This document shows positions 1-6,304 of a stretch of 20,177 nt of DNA, piece after piece; position 1 is the first letter of the stretch; each line of letters opens with the position of its first letter. The notes below the pieces were generated by a model. That model worked only from the letters and a program-made list of their open reading frames with translations, searched no databases and was not told the DNA's origin. This DNA comes from Rhodospirillaceae bacterium (GTDB taxonomy: Bacteria; Pseudomonadota; Alphaproteobacteria; Rhodospirillales; Magnetovibrionaceae): the NCBI GenBank assembly GCA_002401565.1, contig NVTL01000043.1, positions 5,747 to 25,923 of the forward strand, in the 5' to 3' direction. A program made the position numbers and the translations under genes.

Positions 1-729
1 GAAGAAATTGGTCCGGCGGTGGTTACTCGTTTTGACCTGCGTTATTCTGGAAATTTCTTTAGTTCCCCGGCGATCTCTCTGGGGGACGCCGTAACAAAGG
101 TGCAAGCGGCAGCAGAAGAAATTCTGCCTCCTGGATATACGATCAAGATGATTGGGCGAGCCGAAGAGTTTGGTAAGACTGCAAAATATATGTTGTTTGC
201 TTTCGTGACTGCGATTGTTCTTGTCTACATGGTTCTTGCGAGCCAGTTTGATTCTTTTGTTCAGCCGTTAGTCCTCATGATCGCTCAGCCGTTGGCAATC
301 ATCGGCGGTGTGGCTGGCCTTTGGTTGTTTGGCATGTCACTCAATATCTTTTCGATGATTGGCCTCGTCCTTTTGATGGGGCTGGTGGCCAAAAATTCGA
401 TCATGTTGATCGATCTTACGAATCAACTGCGTAGAGAAGGGAAAGGCATCAGCGAGTCCCTTCTTGAGGCCTGTCCCATTCGCCTGCGTCCGGTGTTGAT
501 GACATCCATGACCATCATCATTGTCATGCTACCGGCGGCATTGGGCTTTGGTGCAGGGGCCGATACCAACGGCCCTTTGGCAGTTGCCGTAATCGGCGGC
601 ATGGTCAGTTCAACGTTACTGACTTTGGTGGTTGTGCCGGCGGTCTATTCGCTTGTCGAACATGGATTGCTAAATATGCGAAACTGGAGACAAAAGCGAA
701 TTGCCATGCAGACGGATAATAATAATTAG
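1..729 (+). CDS. RND multidrug efflux pump, C-terminal part (partial)
   Basis: This is the C-terminal end of an inner-membrane RND (HAE1/AcrB-type) transporter, a proton-driven drug exporter that works in a tripartite complex with a periplasmic adaptor and an outer-membrane channel. The frame is open from base 1, so the start lies left of the window; a GTG at 19 is internal. About 240 of the usual 1,000-1,050 residues are present. Visible family features are the short porter segment ending in PPGYTIKMIGRAEE, then the last membrane bundle with the conserved VYMVLASQFDSF and MGLVAKNSIMLIDLTNQLRR stretches, the RLRPVLMTS segment, and the terminal helix with VVVPAVYSLVE. The next gene is a TolC-type channel starting 16 bases after the stop, so pump and channel are almost certainly co-transcribed. 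The substrate cannot be read from this fragment. Confidence 0.95.
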   Translation, partial: EEIGPAVVTRFDLRYSGNFFSSPAISLGDAVTKVQAAAEEILPPGYTIKMIGRAEEFGKTAKYMLFAFVTAIVLVYMVLASQFDSFVQPLVLMIAQPLAIIGGVAGLWLFGMSLNIFSMIGLVLLMGLVAKNSIMLIDLTNQLRREGKGISESLLEACPIRLRPVLMTSMTIIIVMLPAALGFGAGADTNGPLAVAVIGGMVSSTLLTLVVVPAVYSLVEHGLLNMRNWRQKRIAMQTDNNN

Positions 730-745
730 AAATGAGAATGTGGAC

Positions 746-2014
746 ATGATACAGAAAACATATTGGCTTTTAGCGTTTCTTTTTTTACTTTCCGCGCAGC
801 ATGCAAACGCGGAAACCCTTAAGCAGGCTTGGGACATAGCCCTGACTGTAGATCATAGCCTCAAAGCGGCAAAAGAAAATACAGCCGGAGCCTTACAGCA
901 AAATGAAGCAGCTAAAGCTGGCATTTATCCGAAATTGATGCTGAATTCGGGCTTTACGGCCCTTGATAGCATACCCGCAACGCAGTCAGGAGGCACAGTA
1001 AAACCTACAGGGGATCAAAACAGCTTCTCACACAAGCTGACAATTTCTCAGTCTCTTTATACCAGCGGGCGCTATAGCAGCAATGTTGATGCCACAGCTG
1101 CATCGGCTGCCGCATCTAAAGCCGAAGAAGCAACCAATACACAAGCCTTGAAATTACGCGTAGCCGATGCTTATGTCGCGGTATTGCGAGCGAATCAAGG
1201 GTTGCTTGTGGCGAAAAGCCATGTCAGCAGTCTGAATGCACATGCCGCCGATGTCGAAAATAAGTATGAACAAAGTATGGTGGCGCGGAACGATCTGTTG
1301 TCAGCGCAAGTGGCATTAGCCGATGCTCGGCAACAAGAAATTCAGTCACAGAATGCGTTGGACTTGGCCCGTGCCACTTACAATCGCCTTTTGAATCGTC
1401 CATTAGACAACAAGGTGTCTTTGGAGGATTTATCACCGGACATTGAAACCGCCCCGCTACCTTTACTTACGAAAAAAGCATTGAAACAGAGATCTGAGTT
1501 AGAGACTTTGATGAACCAAATTAGCGCACTGCGTCATCAAGCGGATGTTGTTCGTGGGCTGACGGGACCACAAGTCTCATTGTCCGGCGGATATGATTTC
1601 CAAAAAAATAAATATGTGGTTCACGAGGGGCAATGGTTCGCGACTTTAGGGCTACAATGGAATATATTTGACGGAACAGTGAACAAACATCAAGCCTCGG
1701 CCGTAGTGCGACAGGCGGCTGCGGTTCAGGCGAACCTCGATGATCGTGTCTCCATGATCCGCCTCGAAGTTCGTCAGGCTTGGTTAGATGTTCAAGAGAC
1801 TCAAAAACGCACCCAAGTGACGAGCGAGATTATTGCTCAGGCCGAAGAGAATCTCAAAATGAACAGGGATCGCTACGAAAGTGGCTTATCGACCAACACC
1901 GAGGTTTTGGATGCCGAGACTCTGCGAACCCAAAGTCTGAATAACCATGCCAATGCTCTCTATGATGCCGTCCTAGCCGCTTTGCGTTTAAAGCGCTCTA
2001 TGGAAGAGTTATAA
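746..2014 (+). CDS. TolC-family outer-membrane efflux factor
   Basis: Outer-membrane channel partner of the upstream RND pump. I place the start at ATG 746 and not at an upstream in-frame ATG at 701, because from 746 the protein opens with a clean signal peptide (MIQK, hydrophobic core WLLAFLFLLSA, then QHANA) and 701 overlaps the pump gene. The protein has 422 residues, a normal size. Two OEP-type repeats are seen: long alanine- and glutamine-rich helices around TAASAAASKAEEATN and, in the second half, RQAAAVQANLDDR, each followed by an equivalent-position helix (LRVADAYVAVLRA and IRLEVRQAWLDVQ). It ends with the typical tail YDAVLAALRLKRSMEEL. No lipobox is seen, so it is the non-lipoprotein type. 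A 43-bp copy of its 3' end survives at 3081-3123. Confidence 0.95.
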   Translation: MIQKTYWLLAFLFLLSAQHANAETLKQAWDIALTVDHSLKAAKENTAGALQQNEAAKAGIYPKLMLNSGFTALDSIPATQSGGTVKPTGDQNSFSHKLTISQSLYTSGRYSSNVDATAASAAASKAEEATNTQALKLRVADAYVAVLRANQGLLVAKSHVSSLNAHAADVENKYEQSMVARNDLLSAQVALADARQQEIQSQNALDLARATYNRLLNRPLDNKVSLEDLSPDIETAPLPLLTKKALKQRSELETLMNQISALRHQADVVRGLTGPQVSLSGGYDFQKNKYVVHEGQWFATLGLQWNIFDGTVNKHQASAVVRQAAAVQANLDDRVSMIRLEVRQAWLDVQETQKRTQVTSEIIAQAEENLKMNRDRYESGLSTNTEVLDAETLRTQSLNNHANALYDAVLAALRLKRSMEEL

Positions 2015-2016
2015 AA

Positions 2017-2349
2017 ATGCAGAGTTGGTTGATTTTGATAGCTGCGATTGTCCTGGAAGTAGCTGGCACCACGGCCATGAAGCTTTCCGATGGATTTACC
2101 CGCCTCCTGCCATCTGTACTACTGGTGGTATTTTACCTCTTATCGATCACAGCACTCACCCTGGCGCTGAAAAGGATCGATGTAAGTATTGCCTACGCCA
2201 TTTGGGCTGGCGTTGGGACGGTGCTGGTGGCGGTTGTTGGTGTTCTGTGGTTTCGAGAGTCAGTGTCCTTGTTGAAAGTCGGTTCAATTCTTTTGATTGC
2301 TGCGGGGGTGGCTGGCCTTCACCTCAGTAGCATTGCCGGGGAGCACTAA
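2017..2349 (+). CDS. SMR-family small multidrug transporter (EmrE/QacE-like)
   Basis: Four-helix inner-membrane proton antiporter of the small multidrug resistance family, 110 residues as is usual. Diagnostic residues are at the EmrE positions: Glu14 in LEVAGTTAMKLS (the proton/substrate-coupling carboxylate), Tyr60 and Trp63 in AYAIWAGVGT, and the conserved WFRE loop around 78-81. Family members export quaternary ammonium and other cationic compounds as antiparallel dimers; some relatives (Gdx/SugE) export guanidinium. The GTTAMK segment resembles the drug-exporting branch more. The ATG follows the TolC stop by two bases, so the gene is the last member of the pump operon. The exact substrate is inferred from family only. 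Confidence 0.93.
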   Translation: MQSWLILIAAIVLEVAGTTAMKLSDGFTRLLPSVLLVVFYLLSITALTLALKRIDVSIAYAIWAGVGTVLVAVVGVLWFRESVSLLKVGSILLIAAGVAGLHLSSIAGEH

Positions 2350-2351
2350 TC

Positions 2352-2420
2352 CTATATTCTTAGCACATTGCCGTTGTGACGTATGCTCCAAGCGTAGTAG
2401 AGCGTGCGCTCGGTAAGAAT
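2352..2420 (-). pseudogene. 3' remnant of a second LysR regulator gene
   Basis: On the - strand this stretch translates as TERTLYYAWSIRHNGN followed by VLRI and a stop at 2354-2352. It matches the C-terminus of the intact LysR gene nearby (TKHTLYYAWSTRHKGK). At DNA level 2383-2414 agrees with 3231-3262 at 28 of 32 bases. Homology fades beyond about 2420, and no start or DNA-binding domain is present, so only the tail of a once complete gene survives. It is convergent with the efflux operon, ending three bases after the SMR stop codon. Confidence 0.75.
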
Positions 2421-2461
2421 GCTCCGATGAGACGAGCTAAGCCTTAGGTGGAGACAATAAA

Positions 2462-2914
2462 ATGCCCCTGTCAAACACATTCAATACTGAAAAAGCTCTA
2501 ACCTCTACGCTCACGCGCCTGTCTCGAAGATGGTGCGCACAGCTTAATGAAGAACTGAAGGAAACAGGACTTTCGCAGTCTCGGTTGAATATACTTTTAT
2601 GCCTATCTCATCACGGTGAGGGTGTGGCGCAAAAAGATATAGCAGAACATATTGGGGTTAAGCCCCCTACCATCGGCAGGCTGCTTGATTCCCTTGAGGA
2701 AATGAGGCTTGTTACGAGGCCCCGATCGCCAGATGACCGTCGTGTAAGAACCGTATATTTGACACCTGCTGCACGCTCTTACTGCATGCAGGCCGAAAAG
2801 ATTTCGGCAAAGCTACGCCATAAAGCCTTGTCTGGGCTTACATCAGATAGCCTGGAGGATTGCTTGGCTGTCTTTAATGAGGTTTTAATCAACCTTGACG
2901 GTGGCAACCCGTGA
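2462..2914 (+). CDS. MarR-family transcriptional regulator
   Basis: A 150-residue winged-helix repressor of the MarR type, a dimeric DNA-binding protein that usually releases DNA on binding phenolic or other lipophilic ligands. The core is visible: a first dimerisation helix (residues 11-35), helix-turn-helix QKDIAEHIGVKPPTIGRLLDSLE (residues 57-79), and the wing with the family signature SPDDRRVRTVYLTPAA (DDRR at 91-94). The ATG at 2462 is preceded by GGTGGAGA at a suitable distance. It lies downstream of and co-directional with the RND-TolC-SMR genes, separated by 112 bases that hold a LysR remnant. Control of the efflux block or of a lost gene after it is plausible, but no operator was identified. 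Confidence 0.92.
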   Translation: MPLSNTFNTEKALTSTLTRLSRRWCAQLNEELKETGLSQSRLNILLCLSHHGEGVAQKDIAEHIGVKPPTIGRLLDSLEEMRLVTRPRSPDDRRVRTVYLTPAARSYCMQAEKISAKLRHKALSGLTSDSLEDCLAVFNEVLINLDGGNP

Positions 2915-2984
2915 TGGGTGCGGCTTATCAGCCGATATTAATTCCCCTCCAACACATTGGCGATGCGTACGCTATAAACTCAGG

Positions 2985-2995
2985 AGGCAATTCAC
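2985..2995 (+). promoter_or_regulatory. Strong ribosome binding site orphaned by gene decay
   Basis: AGGAGG lies about 8 bases before the ATG at 2996. It is a better Shine-Dalgarno than most in this window, yet the coding sequence it serves is homologous to a known protein for only about 25 codons. This supports a real start of a gene that was later destroyed. Confidence 0.6.
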
Positions 2996-3070
2996 ATGAT
3001 CCGACCTGCCATTGGCCTTACGTTGGGTAGCAGTTCGGCGCGTGGCAGGACGCATATCGGCGTTATCGAA
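2996..3070 (+). pseudogene. N-terminal remnant of a patatin-like phospholipase gene
   Basis: The first 25 codons after a strong ribosome binding site read MIRPAIGLTLGSSSARGRTH followed by IGVIE. This fits the start of RssA/YlbK-type patatin-like phospholipases, which begin IGLALGSG(A/S)ARGWxHIGVI; the glycine-rich loop with ARG forms the oxyanion hole. The nucleophile motif GXSXG and the rest of the roughly 300-residue enzyme are absent. Homology breaks at about 3070, where the next bases belong to a different gene tail in another frame. The frame stays open to 3352, but that extension is antisense to the LysR gene and looks spurious. Function is lost. Confidence 0.6.
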
Positions 3071-3080
3071 GCAAACTCAA

Positions 3081-3123
3081 CACGATGCTGCCCTAGCCAA
3101 CTTGCGCTTAAAGCGTTCCAGGG
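3081..3123 (+). pseudogene. 3' remnant of a second TolC-family gene
   Basis: In frame 3 this reads HDAALANLRLKRSRG, matching the end of the intact channel gene (YDAVLAALRLKRSME). At DNA level 32 of 43 bases agree with 1961-2003. It directly follows the patatin-like N-terminus in a different frame and precedes the LysR stop by about 25 bases. Only the tail survives. The level of identity suggests an old paralogue and not a recent copy of the neighbouring gene. Confidence 0.65.
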
Positions 3124-3148
3124 GAACGTATATGGTGTGTCACAAAAT

Positions 3149-4063
3149 CTATGGAGAAAACCAGTCGACCTTTTGTCCATCTCCAAACAGATATTTTTTG
3201 AACCATGCCATTGCCTTACCTTTATGGCGGGTGCTCCAGGCGTAGTAGAGCGTGTGCTTGGTACCTGTACCATCTTCCGTGGTCTTGACGATAATTTCTC
3301 CGGCGGCAATATCCTTAGAAATCATATGTCGGGGCAAATATCCCACGCCTAGCCCCCTTTTTTGCGCTTGCCGTTTTATATCCAAGTCGGGAACGGTGAG
3401 TACGCTTTGGCCTGTTAACAGCCCAACAGTTCTAGGGGGAAGTTCTCGCGAGCTGTCTGCGGCGGCAACGATGCGATATTGTCGAATGAGCTCATTTGAC
3501 AAAGGCTCATCTTCCTGAGCAAGCGGATGATGTGCAGAAACAGCAAATACCATTTCCACCTCTCCAAGAGGGTGTATCCCATAGCCGCCGCCATGAGGAC
3601 CATCGCCGGGCGCGCCGATGACCAAATCAGCGCGCCCAGAAATCAACGCATCCCAAGTTCCGCCCAAAACTTCGGTTGAAAGGCGCAATCTAGTATCTGG
3701 TGCAATTTCATGAAACGCTTCACACATGTCGAATACTTTTGCATAAGGAATTATATCGCCTATCGCAATTCTCAACTCGGCCTCCCATCCCGTCGCAATC
3801 CGTTTGACATTACGCTCTAGCCCATCGGCCATAGTGAGCAGGTCACGCCCTTCTTTGAGCAGCGCCTCTCCGGCAGGGGTCAAATTGGAACGATGTCCAC
3901 GACGATCAAAAAGAGTTATCCCTAAACTCTCTTCAAGCTTTTGAACGGCATAAGTTATTGAAGAAGGAACGCGGTGTAACTCTTCAGCAGCAGAAGCAAA
4001 ACTACCGCGACGAACAATGGCATCAAGAACGATGAGAGAGTCCAGATTAATTCCAAGTTTCAT
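3149..4063 (-). CDS. LysR-family transcriptional regulator
   Basis: A 304-residue LysR-type regulator, normal in length. The start is the ATG at 4063 (MKLGINLDSL); the frame extends two codons upstream only through an ATT. The winged helix occupies about residues 4-63, with the helix-turn-helix SFASAAEELHRVPSSITYAV and LFDRRGHRSNLTPAGEALL. The rest is the periplasmic-binding-like effector domain (ELRIAIGDIIPYAKVFDMCEAF, then GRADLVIGAPGD) that senses a small molecule. It is divergent from the nine-gene run beginning at 4196 with a 132-bp AT-rich spacer between the start codons, the classic layout of a LysR regulator controlling its neighbour and itself. Its ligand is unknown; an aromatic, quinone or electrophile would suit the target genes. 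No strong ribosome binding site is seen. Confidence 0.93.
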   Translation of the reverse strand: MKLGINLDSLIVLDAIVRRGSFASAAEELHRVPSSITYAVQKLEESLGITLFDRRGHRSNLTPAGEALLKEGRDLLTMADGLERNVKRIATGWEAELRIAIGDIIPYAKVFDMCEAFHEIAPDTRLRLSTEVLGGTWDALISGRADLVIGAPGDGPHGGGYGIHPLGEVEMVFAVSAHHPLAQEDEPLSNELIRQYRIVAAADSSRELPPRTVGLLTGQSVLTVPDLDIKRQAQKRGLGVGYLPRHMISKDIAAGEIIVKTTEDGTGTKHTLYYAWSTRHKGKAMAWFKKYLFGDGQKVDWFSP

Positions 4064-4068
4064 GTTCA

Positions 4069-4151
4069 ATTTTTTCGAATGTTATTGTGCATTAATTTCA
4101 CTATCAATACCATATATCTTTATTTATCATAGCAAAATCAATCGAAAAAAT
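4069..4151. promoter_or_regulatory. Divergent regulatory region with 10-bp inverted repeat
   Basis: The spacer between the LysR gene and the cytochrome b561 operon is very AT-rich. It contains a perfect inverted repeat, ATTTTTTCGA at 4069-4078 and TCGAAAAAAT at 4142-4151, separated by 63 bases. The left arm abuts the LysR start codon and contains the TTCGAA palindrome; the right arm lies 45 bases before the b561 start. Paired sites in a divergent LysR promoter are plausible operators, but no promoter boxes could be assigned with confidence. Confidence 0.4.
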
Positions 4152-4195
4152 GAAACTAAAGATGCTAAGTTTCCCCACATAATACTGTATTTGAA

Positions 4196-4795
4196 ATGTC
4201 AATTTTCTCACGATTACGCAATGATTTACAAAAATATGGCTTGATTTCAGTGTTTTTGCACTGGGTTATGGCCGCAATGATCATCGGTTTATTCGTGCTG
4301 GGCAAGTACATGATCGACCTGAATTATTATAGCCCTTGGTATACGAAAGCTCCTGATATGCATTATAGCTTTGGGATAATTGTAACCTTTCTGCTCATTT
4401 TTCGTTTGGGCTGGCGGATGAGTAACCTGCATCCAAAACCTATTGGAAAGACATGGGAAAAACACGTTGCCATATGGGTGCATCGACTGTTTTACGCGTT
4501 AATCGCAACGATAGTCGTCAGCGGATACCTCATCACGACAGCCAAAGGTCAAGCCATTCCGGTTTTCGGGTGGTTCAATGTCCCTGCCACGTTATACGAC
4601 TTCAGCAATCAGGAAGATGTCTCCGGCGTAGCACATAAATGGTTGGCAAACGCACTGATCGCGTTGGTTATCCTGCATACCATGGCAGCACTTAAACATC
4701 ACTTTATCGACCGTGACGCCACCCTGCGACGCATGTCAGGACGGGTGAAATGCGATCACCTGTCACAGCAACAACAAAGGAATAAATTACCATGA
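4196..4795 (+). CDS. Cytochrome b561 family membrane protein (YceJ/CybB-like)
   Basis: Inner-membrane di-heme b-type cytochrome, 199 residues with four predicted transmembrane helices. In E. coli CybB it passes electrons between ubiquinol and superoxide, and the paralogue YceJ is encoded next to YceI. Histidines fall at the expected places for heme ligation: His22 (VFLHWVMA), His56 (DMHYSFG), His147 (AHKWLAN) and His161 (VILHTMAAL). It is the first gene of the run. Its stop overlaps the start of yceI in an ATGA, so the two are translationally coupled, as in many proteobacterial yceJ-yceI pairs. No clear ribosome binding site precedes the ATG, so either a short leader or an upstream start is possible. 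Confidence 0.92.
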   Translation: MSIFSRLRNDLQKYGLISVFLHWVMAAMIIGLFVLGKYMIDLNYYSPWYTKAPDMHYSFGIIVTFLLIFRLGWRMSNLHPKPIGKTWEKHVAIWVHRLFYALIATIVVSGYLITTAKGQAIPVFGWFNVPATLYDFSNQEDVSGVAHKWLANALIALVILHTMAALKHHFIDRDATLRRMSGRVKCDHLSQQQQRNKLP

Positions 4796-5376
4796 TAAAA
4801 AGAACCTTGTTTTCACTCGCCATTATCTTTGGACTGGGTATCGTAAATGCACAGGCTGCCGAGCAGTATGTTATCGACACCAAAGGCATGCATGCTTTTA
4901 TAACCTTTAAAATTCAGCATTTAGGCTATAGCTGGATGGAAGGACGGTTTAACCAGTTTTCTGGCGACTACGTTTACGACGAAACCAATCCAGCCAACAA
5001 CAAAGTGAATGTTGAAATAGACGTTGCCAGCATCGACACTAACAATGCCTTGCGCGACAAGCACCTGCGTAGTGAACGCTTTTTCGATGTAAAAAAATTC
5101 CCAAAAGCAACATTCGTAAGTTCCGGTCTTACGAGCCACGGCAAGGGCAAGGGCACGCTTAAAGGCAAGTTTACGCTACGCGGCGTAACCAAAGATATCA
5201 GCATTGATGTCAGTCAGGTCGGAGCGGGTAAAGATCCTTGGGGTGGGTTCCGTCGCGGCTTCGTCGGAACGACGACTTTGCACCTTTCCGATTACAAGAT
5301 GAAAGAGGCAAGCATCCTCGGCCCCGTAGCGGAAAACATTCAACTATGGTTATCCATTGAAGGGGTGCGGAAATGA
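4792..5376 (+). CDS. yceI: YceI family periplasmic lipocalin-like protein
   Basis: Secreted periplasmic protein of 194 residues whose family forms an antiparallel beta-barrel binding a polyisoprenoid chain, thought to carry or sense ubiquinone-like lipids. A signal peptide is plain (MIKRTLFSLAIIFGLGIVNA, with AQA/AEQ around the cleavage site). The mature protein tracks E. coli YceI closely: KGMHAFITFKIQHLGYSWMEG, NKVNVEIDVASIDTNNALRD, KHLRSERFF, ATFVSSGL, LRGVTKDI, DPWGGFRRGF and the terminal SIEGV. It overlaps both neighbours by ATGA (4792-4795 and 5373-5376). The b561 partner suggests a quinone-linked redox role at the membrane; the exact ligand in this organism is inferred. Confidence 0.95.
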   Translation: MIKRTLFSLAIIFGLGIVNAQAAEQYVIDTKGMHAFITFKIQHLGYSWMEGRFNQFSGDYVYDETNPANNKVNVEIDVASIDTNNALRDKHLRSERFFDVKKFPKATFVSSGLTSHGKGKGTLKGKFTLRGVTKDISIDVSQVGAGKDPWGGFRRGFVGTTTLHLSDYKMKEASILGPVAENIQLWLSIEGVRK

Positions 5377-5981
5377 AACTCTATTATAGCCCCGGCGCAT
5401 GCTCCCTATCCGTCCATATTGCATTATGTGAAGCAGGATTGTCCTATGAACTGGTCCGCGTAGATATACGTGAAGCGACCACGGAGGATGGGAATGATTA
5501 TAGAATTGTCAATCCGTTTGGCTATGTGCCTGCGTTGGAAATCAAAACGGGGGAAGTTCTGCTCGAAGGACCTGCCATCGTCCAATATATCGCCGACCAA
5601 GTCCCAAAAAAGAAACTCGCGCCAACCAACGGCAGCATGGACCGCTACCGCCTCCAACAGTGGCTAAACTTCATCTCCACCGAACTGCACAAAGGACTTG
5701 GCGCATTGTTCAATCCTGCACTCCCCACTGAAGCCCGCGAGATGTTTAAAGGTAACGTTGGCCGTCGCCTGGATGTTCTGACCGAGAGGCTGGGAACTTC
5801 TCCGTTTTTGATGGGTGACACCTTTACAATTGCCGATGGTTACTTGTTCACTGTTCTCGGTTGGTGCCCTCTTTTGGAGTTCGACTTATCCCCTTGGCCG
5901 TCACTCAAGGCTTATCTGGAACGGATAGGTGCACGTCCTGCCGTGCAACAGGCTATGGGCAAAGAAGGGCTGCTCGCCTGA
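5373..5981 (+). CDS. gstA: Beta-class glutathione S-transferase (GstA-like)
   Basis: Cytosolic glutathione transferase, 202 residues, closely resembling E. coli GstA along its length. The thioredoxin-fold N-terminal domain opens MKLYYSPGACSLSVHIAL with the beta-class catalytic Cys10, and has VPAL with the cis-proline and the glutathione-contacting LEGPAI (65-69). The helical C-terminal domain carries His106 in STELHKGL, the second hallmark of the class, and the folding motif FTIADGYLFTVL. The enzyme would conjugate glutathione to electrophiles or act as a thiol-disulfide reductase. Its ATG overlaps the yceI stop, tying detoxification to the membrane redox pair. The symbol rests on family resemblance; orthology was not tested. 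Confidence 0.93.
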   Translation: MKLYYSPGACSLSVHIALCEAGLSYELVRVDIREATTEDGNDYRIVNPFGYVPALEIKTGEVLLEGPAIVQYIADQVPKKKLAPTNGSMDRYRLQQWLNFISTELHKGLGALFNPALPTEAREMFKGNVGRRLDVLTERLGTSPFLMGDTFTIADGYLFTVLGWCPLLEFDLSPWPSLKAYLERIGARPAVQQAMGKEGLLA

Positions 5982-6026
5982 AACCAATAATTTACTCTAA
6001 ACCTCAACATCATAGGAAATTTACTC

Positions 6027-6263
6027 ATGAACAAACCTGACATACCTGCGAAAGAGCCGATCATAAAAACACTCGAACCCGACACTTACTATTGGTGCAC
6101 ATGCGGAAAATCAAAGAGCCAACCGTTCTGCGATGGAGCGCATGAAAATACGACGTTTACACCGCTGGCCTTCGAGATCACCGAGCAGAAGGAAGTTGCA
6201 TTATGTCAATGCAAACGCACCAGCACCCCGCCTTTTTGTGACGGAAGTCATAAAAATCTGTAG
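6027..6263 (+). CDS. Dual-CDGSH iron-sulfur protein
   Basis: A small 78-residue protein with two CDGSH domains, each expected to hold a redox-active 2Fe-2S cluster with three cysteine and one histidine ligands. First motif: Cys24, Cys26, Cys35, His39 (WCTCGKSKSQPFCDGAH). Second motif: Cys60, Cys62, Cys71, His75 (LCQCKRTSTPPFCDGSH). It has no membrane segment, unlike eukaryotic mitoNEET, and resembles the small tandem-CDGSH proteins of bacteria. Its place between a GST and an Old Yellow Enzyme suggests an electron carrier or redox sensor for this pathway, which is an inference. A leader of about 45 bases separates it from the GST gene, with an AGGAAA-like ribosome binding site. Confidence 0.92.
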   Translation: MNKPDIPAKEPIIKTLEPDTYYWCTCGKSKSQPFCDGAHENTTFTPLAFEITEQKEVALCQCKRTSTPPFCDGSHKNL

Positions 6264-6304
6264 CGGCTAACCGTACACATATAACCAATAAATAGGAGCA
6301 ATCC

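Noticed and set aside
2923..2936. CGGCT-TATC-AGCCG hairpin after the MarR gene as a terminator.
   Set aside because: The stem is only five pairs and no run of thymines follows; not enough to call it.
2996..3352. A 118-codon + strand frame with an excellent ribosome binding site, possibly a new small protein.
   Set aside because: Only the first 25 codons look like a real protein (patatin-like). From 3149 it runs antisense to the well-supported LysR gene, so the tail is a chance open frame.
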